Under the pieces are notes generated by a model. It was not told the origin of the DNA, did not search any database, and was given only the letters and a program-made list of their open reading frames with translations. A program made the position numbers and the translations under genes. From the NCBI GenBank assembly GCA_964017235.1, contig OZ024930.1, positions 149,358,221-149,422,220 on the forward strand: a stretch of DNA of 64,000 nt, written 5' to 3'. The first letter of the stretch is position 1. Each line of letters starts with the position of its first letter. This DNA is from Sabellastarte sp. h YS-2021 (taxonomy: Eukaryota > Annelida > Polychaeta > Sabellida > Sabellidae). Of this stretch, positions 1 through 11,789 are shown one piece after another.

Positions 1-82
1 TAAATACAACTGCGCATTTAGAATGTTACAAGCATGTCTAAGCATATCTAACTGTATAAACTGTAGTAAATATATTCTTGGC

Positions 83-88
83 TTTATT
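83..88 (-). terminator. Candidate polyadenylation signal AATAAA of the SWAP-70-like gene
   Basis: The hexamer AATAAA on the minus strand lies about 555 nt past the stop codon. It is the only perfect copy I see between the stop and the window edge. The rest of 1-642 is AT-rich 3' untranslated or flanking sequence with nothing else recognised. Confidence 0.35.
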
Positions 89-642
89 TACTTTGACTGC
101 ACATCTGTAAACAGGTAACTCCGAAACAATTTCACTTGAAGTATCAAGATATGACAAGGATACATTTTCAGTATATAAGTATTGTAAACTCTAAAAATTT
201 TCTTTTTGAAAGTTTTGTATGTTAATTTATAAAGTGAAAGTAAATGTAAAAAGCAACGTCTTTTGGAATAAAAACGAGAGATCTGTTCCTCAAAAAGTGT
301 TTAAATATCATACAAAAATGATTTCTCAATACATGTACAATGTGAAATTTATCATAAGATATTTTGCTTACAATTTTTCTGTGAGAAACATAATGCTATG
401 CAGTCTTTCATTGTCAATCCTTAAAAGAGTCTTTCAATAAAATAAACTATCTTTAAATGAAACTTATCCTTGGGCCTCATACTGTCCCATAACAGAGACA
501 AAGTAGAAATGTTGTGTCACTTTGAAAAACTTTGATATCTGTCTAAATCTCCCAGAATAAGATGGTGCAGTGTATAACAATCCTTCCAGAGTTTTTCCAC
601 ATTTATCCTCCAGAGTATTACTCTTCAATGTTCCTTTCTCTG

Positions 643-2175
643 TTACACCAGAGGCTTGAAGGAGAAGTTGAAATGCTGCACCTGTTCAATATCTCCATCT
701 CTTTTGACCTTCACCAGCTGTACATGTTGCACTTCTGCCTCATCAGACAACATGGTTCTCCAGGTACCTTTAAGGTAATCATTGCAGTGGATGACTCCAC
801 CAGGCACATAGATGGTGTGGCGCATAGGAACCTTGAATCCAGTAAGATGCAAGCAGTCACCTTCATACTTACCAATGACAAAGAAACCAGAGTCATTCTC
901 CAGAGGACAATCAAGGTGAGAGAATTCATGATGCTCTATACCTGCCCCACCCAAGGCCTTGTCAGCCTTCACATAATCCTCCAAGTATGTATTTTCATAG
1001 GTGAAATCCTGAATGCCATGGCGGTACAGCAAAGACACCTCCAGCTGATTCTTGTCAGCCAAGGTACAACCATAGTATGCCAGGTGCTCATTGGTGGCAA
1101 TTTCTGTAGGAAGCACACCATCAAAATCAGTGGGAAACACTGCTCTTCCAGATCGACCAGGCAAACCACTTGGGATCCAATCAACTTTGACCATGATGTG
1201 CTTTGGTATGATTGGTTCTAGGTCATTAAAACAGGCCAGATCTAGAAGGGTATATTTTCCAGGGACAACGTCATCTACCATGCCATGTCCTCCTTTCATC
1301 ACCAGATCACCTTTTGCTCCAACCCTTTTGAAGCTGGCAAATTTATCCCAGCGGTTCCTCAAATATGAAGCTAGTTTGGAGGAATCTGTCTGTTCATAGG
1401 TTCCCTTAAAGATAGCCTCTACATTTTGAGAGCCCCTGGTTGATCCTTGCATTGCTACAAATGCTGGCTCATTCTTGAAGTGCTGCTTGAAGTCATCAAA
1501 GCTGATTTCACCCTTACCTTCTTTGTCCACCTGATCAAAGGCATCCATGAGATTATCAATAGCCATGGACCTTTTCTTTGAATAGACAAACTCTGAAAAC
1601 TCACGGAAATTTATTTGCCCTGATCCATCATGGTCAGCTTTTATGAAGGCTGCGCGTAACTTGGCCTCAGTGGCAGTTTCTGATGAGCCTCCCAATACAA
1701 AGTGGACAAAATACTTGATAAATTCATCAAGGCAAATATAATTATTTTTGTCTTCATCAATCGTGTGAAATATGACATCGATCTCTCTTCTGCCAAGATG
1801 TGCTCCCAGACCAAGAATAAAAGCAGCAAATTCATCCTTGTCAACCTTGCCATTTCCATTTTTATCTATGTTGAAGAATATGGCTTTGATCCTATCCCGC
1901 TGCACATCAAACAGGTTATTATCATAGACTCCATCGTCATCTTCCAGTACTTCAACCTTGGGAGCTTCAGCCTTGGTATTGGCAGCTTCAGGTTCATGGC
2001 GCATTGTTACAGATCGGGCTATGACTTCAGCCTCATCCAACTCTTTCTCTGTTTTGAGGAGAGATTCACTCCTCTTTTCTTTGGAGAGCTGTTCTCTTTG
2101 TTTTAGCAAGCGCATCTGTGGAGTAACACCATCTTTCATTGCATTCACATTATTATGCACGGTCTTTATCCAGTC
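643..2175 (-). CDS. Exon 6 of the SWAP-70-like gene (EF-hands and C-terminus)
   Basis: It holds 511 codons including the stop, with acceptor TTTTACAG. It completes the PH helix (DWIKTVHNNV), then a charged helix and an acidic linker. Four EF-hand loops follow: DKNGNGKVDKDE, DEDKNNYICLDE, DHDGSGQINFRE and DKEGKGEISFDD. The last 250 residues form an unrecognised domain ending in HFNFSFKPLV. The coding frame is open throughout; the long plus-strand frame at 562-1221 is its antisense shadow. Confidence 0.95.
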   Translation of the reverse strand, partial: DWIKTVHNNVNAMKDGVTPQMRLLKQREQLSKEKRSESLLKTEKELDEAEVIARSVTMRHEPEAANTKAEAPKVEVLEDDDGVYDNNLFDVQRDRIKAIFFNIDKNGNGKVDKDEFAAFILGLGAHLGRREIDVIFHTIDEDKNNYICLDEFIKYFVHFVLGGSSETATEAKLRAAFIKADHDGSGQINFREFSEFVYSKKRSMAIDNLMDAFDQVDKEGKGEISFDDFKQHFKNEPAFVAMQGSTRGSQNVEAIFKGTYEQTDSSKLASYLRNRWDKFASFKRVGAKGDLVMKGGHGMVDDVVPGKYTLLDLACFNDLEPIIPKHIMVKVDWIPSGLPGRSGRAVFPTDFDGVLPTEIATNEHLAYYGCTLADKNQLEVSLLYRHGIQDFTYENTYLEDYVKADKALGGAGIEHHEFSHLDCPLENDSGFFVIGKYEGDCLHLTGFKVPMRHTIYVPGGVIHCNDYLKGTWRTMLSDEAEVQHVQLVKVKRDGDIEQVQHFNFSFKPLV

Positions 2176-5100
2176 CTGTAAAATAGACATTTACCATAAA
2201 AGATACAAGAATAATTAAAGGAAAGAAAATCACAACAGATTCCATCAAAAATTTATCAAAGTAATATCTTCATTACTTTCAAATTCTCAACATAAAGTTC
2301 AAAGTATCTGCAAAACATAAGAGTTTAACTTTTTCCAAATTTATGTGCAATAAGTGAATATATTTTACAAAGAGATCAATTATACCAATTTTTCACATAT
2401 TTATACTTTTAAGACATTTTCATATTATGGAATCCACTGCTCTCTCCATAACTTGACACATGCCTCATGCTATCAAAAAACATATTATAGAAGATTAACC
2501 GATAGCAGGTTGCATTGGTAACACTTGTGGCTTTCCGAGTTGTGCCAAGTTATGGTGTGGAGAAGCACAAGAAGCCTCAGTTTCAAAATGGTATGTAATT
2601 CAGAGCAGCATTCACTTCTTCCAATGAAAATTCTATTCAGAATCTCGTAAGCTTGTGTTAATAAAGTAGTATGTTCACAGAGTAGAATTCAGTAAGAATG
2701 TCCTTGTGTGGTCTTTTGCAATCAAACTTTCCAATACTTTTTTTGCTAAAGCCCAAAGTCAAGGGATCATATGTCATTTTAAAAGCATCCATTGCTTTGC
2801 CAAATGTAATACAGTATTACACATAGGGACATATACATGGCGTGTGCCATACAATGTACATCTATCACAGATGACTATGAAGACCACACCGGTTCCCATA
2901 AATATTTCAAAAGTAAAATTTAATACAATTTTTTTTATAAGAATGAAATTTTTCCCCTTGAGCTGGTATTTTTCAGGTCTTAGATATACACATGTATACC
3001 CATATACATACAATATATTTCTTTGGTTACCCCAAGATTGAAACAAGTATGCAGAAAAGATATGATTCTGAAATATTTGCACACAGTAAACATTCTAAAC
3101 AAGCTCCCATAGTAATGTATAAACATCAGATATTTCCTATTAATCAAAATCTACCCTGTGACAAAGATATTCCAGAGAATGTTAAAATGCGATTTTTGTA
3201 TGGTACCTGTTTTTCATCCTCACTGCCTGCACACATCTCAATCTCAAGTGATGGCAGGTTGCTGAGTTTGAACCTGTGCTCCATTTTGCTGAGAACTGAT
3301 TTGTAGTCGCTCAGTGATGCAATCTCAGACTTCCCGTCAATGATGACCTCGCCCTTCTTTTCCCGTTTTTTGTCATTAGAGTAGTACTCCAGTCGTCCAG
3401 GGCTCATCACAAACCATCGCTTCTGCCAGTTAGTCCAATTGGCACTTTTGCGGGTCCTCTTATGAAGTAAGCCAGTCTGTAATAACAAAATGATGTGGCC
3501 AATGCAACTTTGTTCTGGAAATTACTTGGTATACACTGCAAGCTAGAATTTAAAAAACCGTCTGATTTTGTTGCTGCAAATTTTTATCTTCTTTTCATTC
3601 ATATCTATTTACTCATATGCATTAGATTTTAATGCAGATTCCGCCAGATTTTTTCTTGAACTGGGATATTGAAAACTGCATAAAAGCTGTAAGGTGTCCA
3701 AGGTGATGAACAAAGTATAATAAGGCAACTTTCATGATGATTTTGGTTTCGAATGGGTGTCATGATAAAGCTGGGACTCATTAGAGAAGGAAGCAGCTGA
3801 CAGAACAAGTCAGAGAAATTATGTCAATGACCTATGCTACCAAGTAATGCTAAAGCTATGTCCAAACTGTATTTACTTTGTTAAGGCATAATATTCAAGA
3901 CAGTTAAATGTATCTATTGTAAATTAAGCCAGAAATTTTACAAATTGTTATGTAATCACACATTTTCAAAGATAAAGTAGAGCCTAGACATGCATCAACC
4001 TGCTCAGAATATATTTTGAAAGAGTTTTTGTAGGAACTGCACACAATTCTTCGTATTTATTTTAGTTGCTAACAGAAAGGATATGCACAAGATTTGGGAA
4101 TTTTCCCATTTTTCAATGGAGAGCAGAGAAGAATTCAGTTTTAGTAATGAGTACCAGGCTAAATATGTAAGGAATGGAAACTGTCACCTAAGGCAGATAA
4201 GTCTGTTGCCCACCACACTGGCACAGTCGCCTAAAGAGGAAATCTAGATCCTGGTCAACAAAAACTGGTAAAGACTAACCACCGCAAATGGGTGTGTGGC
4301 AGGCCATACTGGGCAGTTGACAGTTCTTTTCACCTTCCAACCCAAACTTTTTAAGTGGCAGACTGGAAAGGTGATCCAGTGAGTAGCGGACCAAGTCGCA
4401 AACATATCAAACAAGTTTCACGCCTCTATGCCCCAGCAATTGAGATTGAAGACCAGACATACACCCTCCCACTTTCAAAATGTGTGGCAAAAGGGCAGTT
4501 GTGTGGCCAGTTGCCATTTAAAACTAGACCTACGCATCGGAGAACCGATGCAAAGTTGTATCCACCGAAAAGACAACTTGCCAAAGCCAGTGAACCATCG
4601 TTTGACCTTGAAGGAGGGGCCCAAGGTCAAATCTGAAAACATTAAAAGATTCCCAGCCCATGACCTCCTATAAATTGGTTTCATATTGCAAACCTCTAGG
4701 ACCAATAATAAGCAAGCTATAAGCACTTCTAAGTTTGAGTATCCTCGTTTGACCTTGAAGGAGGGGCCCAAGGTCAAATCTGACCATATAAATATTCCAG
4801 CCCATGATTTCCTATAGGTTGGTTTACTATCCCAAACCTCTAGGACCAGTAGGTTTGGCTATCCTCGTTTGACCTTGTAGGAGGGGTCCAAGGTCAAATC
4901 TGACCACACCATAAGATTCCCAGCCCATGATTTCCTATAAGTTGGTTCACCATCCCAAACCTCTAGGACCAATAATAAGCGAGTTATAAGCACTTTTAAG
5001 TTTGGCTATCCTCGTTTGACCTTGAAGCAGGGGTCCAAGGTCAAATCAGACCACATCAAAAGATTCCCAGCCCATAATTTCCTATAGGTTGATTTACCAT

Positions 5101-8100
5101 CCCAAACCTGTACGACCAATACTAAGCGAGTTAGAAGCACTTTTAGGTTTGGCTATCCTCGTTCGACCTTGTAGGAGGGGGTCCAAAGGAGGCGGCCATC
5201 TTGTTTTCTAAAATGAGGCCAAAAATATTCCAAGTCAAGATTTTGTAATGAGGAACATACCCTGCGAATTTGAGACCTATAATACCCTTTGCTCTAGAGG
5301 GCCACCAAAATTCCTTGCTGAAAGTCGAAAAAACGCCTGTGGCGGCCATCTTGTTTTTCAAAAAAGAGGCCAAGGCCTGCTGCTTGCTGCCAGTAAGCAG
5401 CAGTTATGTGGCCACCCAGTTGATATGAAATTACTTAATTTGACACCCATAAAATAACTTAATTGCATGGTTTTCAAGATACAAGCATTTTTGTGTTTTG
5501 CAATTTTTGCGAAAAATTCAAAATGGGCGCCATTTTTGGATAGACAAATAATTTGTGAAATTTGAGTTCATTACTGAGCAGAGATGCCCCGAGGGTAAAA
5601 AAATTCACCGAAATCTTGCACGGTTTTCAATATATTTGCAAGAGAAAAAGAAATTGCTTTTGCTGTTCCCAATGAGTATTAATGAGTTTGTAGAAATGAC
5701 CATCTTCCTGTGTTTAATATGTTTTGCCATTTATGACAAAATGCAAGGTTTCGTAAATGAATCTGTTCTCAAAAATTTCATCGAAATCGCTCTATCTTGT
5801 GCTGTTTCCAAGATAAATGCGTTTTTTGCGATTTATGCAGAAATTCAAGATGGCCACCAAAAGCGGCAGGAAAATGTTTGTTGGGAAAAGTTGCCAGTAG
5901 ATTCTGCAGATGCCCTATGGGTCAAAAGTTTTGTCAAAATCGCTCTATCTCGCTCCGTTTCCGAGATAAATGCGTTTTTGTGTTTAACACAGAAATTAAG
6001 AGTTTCAGGTAAAGTCGAAATCGCTCTATCTCTCTCTGTTTCTGAGATAAACGTGTTTTTGCATTTTATGCATCCAAAAAATCCAAAAGTGGCAGGAAAA
6101 CCATTTTTGACTAAAGTCGCCAGTAGAGTCTGCATATACCCTGGGGGTCAAAAATTTTGTCGAAATCGCTCTATCTCACTCCGTTTCCGAGATAAACGTG
6201 TTTTTGCATTTTACGCAGAAATTCAAGATGGCCACCAAAAGTGGCGGGAAAACAATTTTTGTGAAAAGTTGCCAGTACACTCTACAGATACCCTGTGGGT
6301 AAAAAATTTTCGTTGAATTAGCTCTATCTCGCTCCATTTCTGAGAGAAACACGTGTTTGCTTTTTCAGCGTTAAGAAAAATCGTGGTGTTTAGTTAATCG
6401 TTAATAAGTCGGCCATTTTGTATTGGATCACTTCCAAAAGTTAATGATTTCCAAACATCTATATAACGAACCTACTTGCAAAATTTCATGTGGATAGGTG
6501 AAGCGCTTTTTAAGTTATCATCTGGACAAGCACACCCTTTTGAAAAACATGTTTTTGGTCATGTGACTTCCCTGATTGGTTGAAAAACATGCAATGAGGA
6601 AAAATGATAGTCCTCTTCCTATAGAAGTTCCATACCAAATTTGAAAGAAATCTGTCAAGTAGTTTCTGAGGAGAAGAGGCTGGAAAAATTGTTGACGACG
6701 CCGACAACAACGAAGACGACGCCAGGCCATGCCAATAGCTTACAGCCGTTGGCCAGTAAGCTAATGAGGCCAAAAACATTCCCAGGCAAGATTTTATGGT
6801 TATGAATATATTCTGCAAATTTGAGAAGGCTAGCTATATTTTTTTTTCGTTAGAGCCTTAACAGTGAAATCTCTCTACGCACTGCGGTGGAGGCGGCGTA
6901 ACGAAGCAAAATCCATAGTATCCACCGGATGGTATCCGCTGGATACAATGAAACCAGCAGAAGTATTATCAATTTCATCAGTGCTAGTAATAACTTCTAT
7001 TTCAATGATTCCCCTTGCGTAAAACCTTGTACTAGTTCTGTGCAACTAGACTGTCCTTGTGAGTCAAGTGGACTTCGTTGTAACAATTTGGTATGCAGAG
7101 TGCAGACAAGTCTTCCATGAGGCAGGGTTTTATAATACCCTTGTGTATAACAGCACTGATAAATAGCTTGGGCTTTAGGGAATATCCCTGTAGATCAACT
7201 TGTTAAAGTGTCACACTTGATAAATTTGCAAATTATAGGGTCAGTTAAAGGATAATACTTAATCTTTATACACACAGTTTTCGTACCTTCATCACTTCTC
7301 TGACCAGCCAGGAATGGATGTCCTCAATACACTGACGCACTAGCATGGTGGAGGTCACACTGAAGTAAGTGCGGTCAAGCTCCTCTATCATCTGCATGAA
7401 GGTCAGGCCTGCATCTGGTATACTGTCACTGCTTCCCCTTGAATATGTGATGTATATTTTATTTATTTACATATGAAATGTTTGTTTAGTTATGGTTCGC
7501 TTCCACGATACATAAACTAGATTGTGCCAACTTGACACCAACATATCCCCAGACAGGCCATCTCTCATGCCACAGGCATTCACTGGGAATTTTTGTAGCA
7601 CCAATTTTGTGTGATTCACAATAATTTTAAATTATTTTTCCATTTATTTTTATTTACTTTTTTAGGTAAAACCATCCTTTTTGGCCTATTTTAAAACAAA
7701 CTTTTCTGGGTAGATTGTTCATGGGTCTCATATACAGGTTAAATGTGTACTTAAAGCCTTGATTTTTGGCACATGTGACAAAAACTATTAATATAATCCC
7801 AGATGAGAACTGAGCTCTATCAGTCACATGGTATGAGAGGTATAGGGCTTACAAGTGGTAAAAAGTCCATAAATTGAGTCTCTGTGAGTATTTTCAGAGA
7901 CCTTAAAGTGACCTTGAAATTAAAGCTACACTTTAAATTACAAACAGAAAAATACACATAGAAGTTATATTTAATACAGTTTGAGACTTGTCAGACTTAC
8001 ATTTCCAAGTTACAGGGCAAAATATGTGAAAACTGTCGAAAAAGGGTCACTCAGGTGGGTGTATATGGTCCTCATACACAGGTTAAATGGCTATTTAAAG

Positions 8101-11100
8101 CCTTGGTTCTTGGCACATGTAAAAAGAACAGAATAATATATTCCCAGATGAGATTTTAATTCTATCGGTTACATGTTATGAGAGGTATAGGGCTTAAAAG
8201 AGGTAAAATGTCCATAAATTGGGTCTCTATGGGCATTTTGGAGACCTTAAGGTAACCTTAAAATTAAAGCTACAGACTTCAAATTTTTCACAGACAAACA
8301 ATACACATAGAAGTTATATCTAATACAGTTTGAGACTTCTCAGAGGTACCATTTCTAAATTACAGTACAAAATATGTGAAAAATGTTGAAAAAGGGTCAC
8401 TCAGGTGGGTGTTTAAAAGTGGCAGAAAGTCCATAAACTGAGTCTCTGTGGGCATTTTTAGAGATCTTTAGGTGACCTTAAATTTAAGCTAGAGACTTTG
8501 CACAAATTAGGATTACATATTAAAGTTATGTGTACCACAGTGTGATACTAGTCAGACTTGTCATTTTTAAGTCACAGGCCAAGATATGTAAAAAATGTTG
8601 AAAAAAAATGTGTGTAAGTAGCGTCTTTATGGGCCTCAAACACAATTTTATGTTTGATTTTTGGCATATGTAAGGAGAGTGTGTTAATGTGTTCCCAGGT
8701 AAAATTTGAGCTACATACGCCACACAGTTTTTGACCTAGAGGGCATTAAGTGGTCAAAAGTCAAATTTCTGACCTTAAGGTGGCCATAAATTCTTTATTA
8801 CTAGGAGTTTAAGGTCACCTTAAAATTGGGTTCCACTCCTGACCCAAATACATGTATGTGCCTAAGTTTGAATGAAATCCATGAAAGCATTTTTGAGTTA
8901 TCATGCACACAAGTTAAAATATACCGCCACAGCTGCTGCCGCGCAATGGCGTGAAACCAGTATTTCCCGACTTTCATCTGGGGATATTAAAATGGAGCAT
9001 TTTTTAATACTGAGATCTCAAAATTGGTTACACTCGCATATTAATTTGACTAGCACTGGATATAATTAAGGAATATTTTGTGAATTTGCAGTATGATGCA
9101 TGTTGAAGTTGCTCTAAAAAATTTTTTTTCCAGTTGTGAAGATGTATAACCTCCAACCAATGTTTCTCAAGGATCACATGATATATAAAGTGGCAAAACA
9201 TCTCAGCATAGCAATAAATCAATGCATTTGGGGAGAAAGCAGCAAACATATTTTCAGCATAATTTTTTTCAAATCCAACGGTCAGAGTGTAAAGGACTAG
9301 CACTGACAATGAATTTACCATGTTTTCCTGATGTTCTGAGCCACTCTCTCAAACAGGTAGTTAGTTTGTTGCTTGGACAGAACAGGTGGGTAAGAATCCA
9401 CCTTACACAGTCTATTGAAGATTGTCCACATCTAAAAAATGAAGAAAATGTATCAAATCATATGATATCAAAGCCTTGGTGGGCTATGTTATATCAAGCT
9501 CATGAACACAGTGAAATACCTGCCATGATATGACCCTGCATTGCAATCGGGGCATAACCACCTTGCTTTGGGTTTGTACTTGGGTTTTCACTTAGCTGAG
9601 ATACTGTTTTCCTCCCCATTAACATTTATTTCATCAAAGCATATAATTTAAGTTAAAATAGATTGGTTAAGAAATGACCAGTGATTAATTTGTTGATCGA
9701 CCTCACAAATTCAATGACTCCAAAATGAATGGAAAATACTGTTTTGGAATTGTGATTAGCGCTAAAATAAGATGCAGAGGTTCAAGATCCAAAAATTCTG
9801 CTATTAGTGCCTAGTAAAGCCAATTGTGTGATATAAATTAAGTAAAATATACAAAATTTTAAAAAAATTCCCAGGCAGTTAGTTCCCAGACAATCACTGT
9901 AATTACCTTGAAGAGATCTTGTTTATTGAGAGCTTCACTCTTATAGGTATCTTCTGCCATGCCCCAGCATTTCTCCTCAATGCAGTTCATAATTAATGGC
10001 ATTGGGACACTAGGGGCTCGCAGATTGTCATTCACATAAGCCAGAAAGTCGGAGAATTTTACCTGTGAATGTAAGAACTAAAATGAATATTTTATACATT
10101 ATACAGAAGAGGATTTCATTCTCATTACAAGCAACTTTTATTTCATAAATACAACAAGAATACAACATTTTCAGACCTGTAGCCTCAAAACTGATACTTC
10201 TTCAACTTAAATAAAACTGAAATTTAACTTGTACACCATCCACTACTGTATAATGCAATCTGTACTTTAACTGGTATTTTCACACGTTTTTAGCTTTGAT
10301 TCAAATTAAAATCAAAGCATATGAACAAATGAAAGTCCATTTTGCCAAAATGATCTATTTAAGGAAACAAACATAACTGGTGGAAATGATCTTTGATGTA
10401 TGAATGGATGGATAACACGGTTCCAATAGAAGTTAGACCTAGCGCATCGGACAACCGATGCAAATTGTATCCAGCAGAAAGACAACTCACCGAAGCCAGT
10501 GACCCATCATTTGACCTTGAAGGAGGAGCCGAAGGTCAAATCTGAACACATCAGATGATTCCTTGACCATGATTTCCTATTATTTGGTTTCACATTCCTA
10601 ACCCCTAGGAGCAATAATACGGGAGATACAGGCACTTTCAAGTTTTTGTACACTCGTTTGACCTTGAACAAGGGGCCCGAGGTCAAATCTGACCACATCG
10701 TTGCATATGATTTCCTATAGGTCTGTTTCACATCCCAAACTTTTAGGACCAATAATAAGCAAGTTATAAAAACTTTGGCTGTCCTTTTTGGCCTTGAAGG
10801 AGTGCCCAAGGTCAAATCTGAACACATCAGAAGATTCTTAGCCCATGAGTTCCTATAGGTTGGTTTCACATGCCAAACCTGTAGGACCAATAATAAAGGA
10901 GATATGGGAACTTTTAAATTTTGGTATGTGGGGTACTTGGGCACTCTGTGAATGAACATGAATGAAGAGCTGCTGCATGTTTGTAGAGGACATATATATC
11001 TATCATATATATCACCTGTTAAGAGATTCAACCTTCTAGTTATGAGAACCAGCCAGTGGAAAAAGGTCGATACTATTCCAGAAATGCCCAGGGTGGCCAT

Positions 11101-11758
11101 CTTGTTTTTCACAATGAGGCTAATTTCAGTCTCAGAGAAGCAAATTTGGTAAAGCTAGCTGGTCTAGTTGAGAGTGTTAACATTAAGAATCTCTCAACAT
11201 GAATTTTGGCCGCCATCTTGAATTTAAGCAGAAATGGAAAATGTGGTTTATCTCAAAAACCATAAGAGATAGAGCAATTTTGGGGAACATTTGGCAGAAA
11301 TGTCATTTTTCTTGAAATCTGTGACACAAAGCAATTTCAAGCAAACATTGGCCCCATTTAGCCTTGCTAAAGGCTCAAATTTGCATGGTATCCTTTCACA
11401 CATGCACACAGATATTTGGTATTCATAAAGCACTCATACATGTAAAGAGATAGAACTTTATCATTCTTTCTCTTATAGCTGTATGCTGCTGTAAAAGTCT
11501 ATGTATGAGTACATTATAGAAACTAAAACTCCATTATCTGAACTGAAAATATTCCCTAACTGCAAAGAAACTTGAGCTGTCAGCAAGGCTAGCCCCAATG
11601 GATTATAATAAGGACTACTCCTTTAATTCCTGTGAATAGTTCGTTGTCCTTTTCTGGTGGATACATCTTGCATCTGGCCACAGATACATCCTTGGTCTAG
11701 TTATAAATTATTTTTCATTATTTTTATTTTTGTAGGTCAAACCATTTTTTTTTTTTTT

Positions 11759-11789
<31 letters not shown>

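Larger units (their letters stand above)
3477..7286 (-). other. Intron 4, carrying repeats
   Basis: A 3.8-kb intron. 3477-4520 is plain AT-rich sequence. 4524-6948 is a Helitron-like repeat with a nested element at 5374-6765. 6950-7286 holds nothing I recognise. Confidence 0.7.

Noticed and set aside
562-1221. 219-codon plus-strand frame
   Set aside because: It is antisense to the last exon of the SWAP-70-like gene, whose EF-hand and domain content is clear on the other strand.
5555-6316. 253-codon plus-strand frame
   Set aside because: The same peptide phrases repeat (SRSVSEINAF and similar) because it reads through tandem units; the DNA family has no conserved frame elsewhere.
7543-8987. 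Helitron
   Set aside because: The ends are short inverted ATATCCCC/GGGGATAT words, and no CTRR terminus follows the hairpin, so I leave the class open.
10507-11112. 201-codon minus-strand frame, and similar ones at 14531, 14825, 31123 and 31292
   Set aside because: These read through the TGACCTTG modules and GCGGCCATCTTG units of a non-coding repeat; no copy-to-copy frame conservation.
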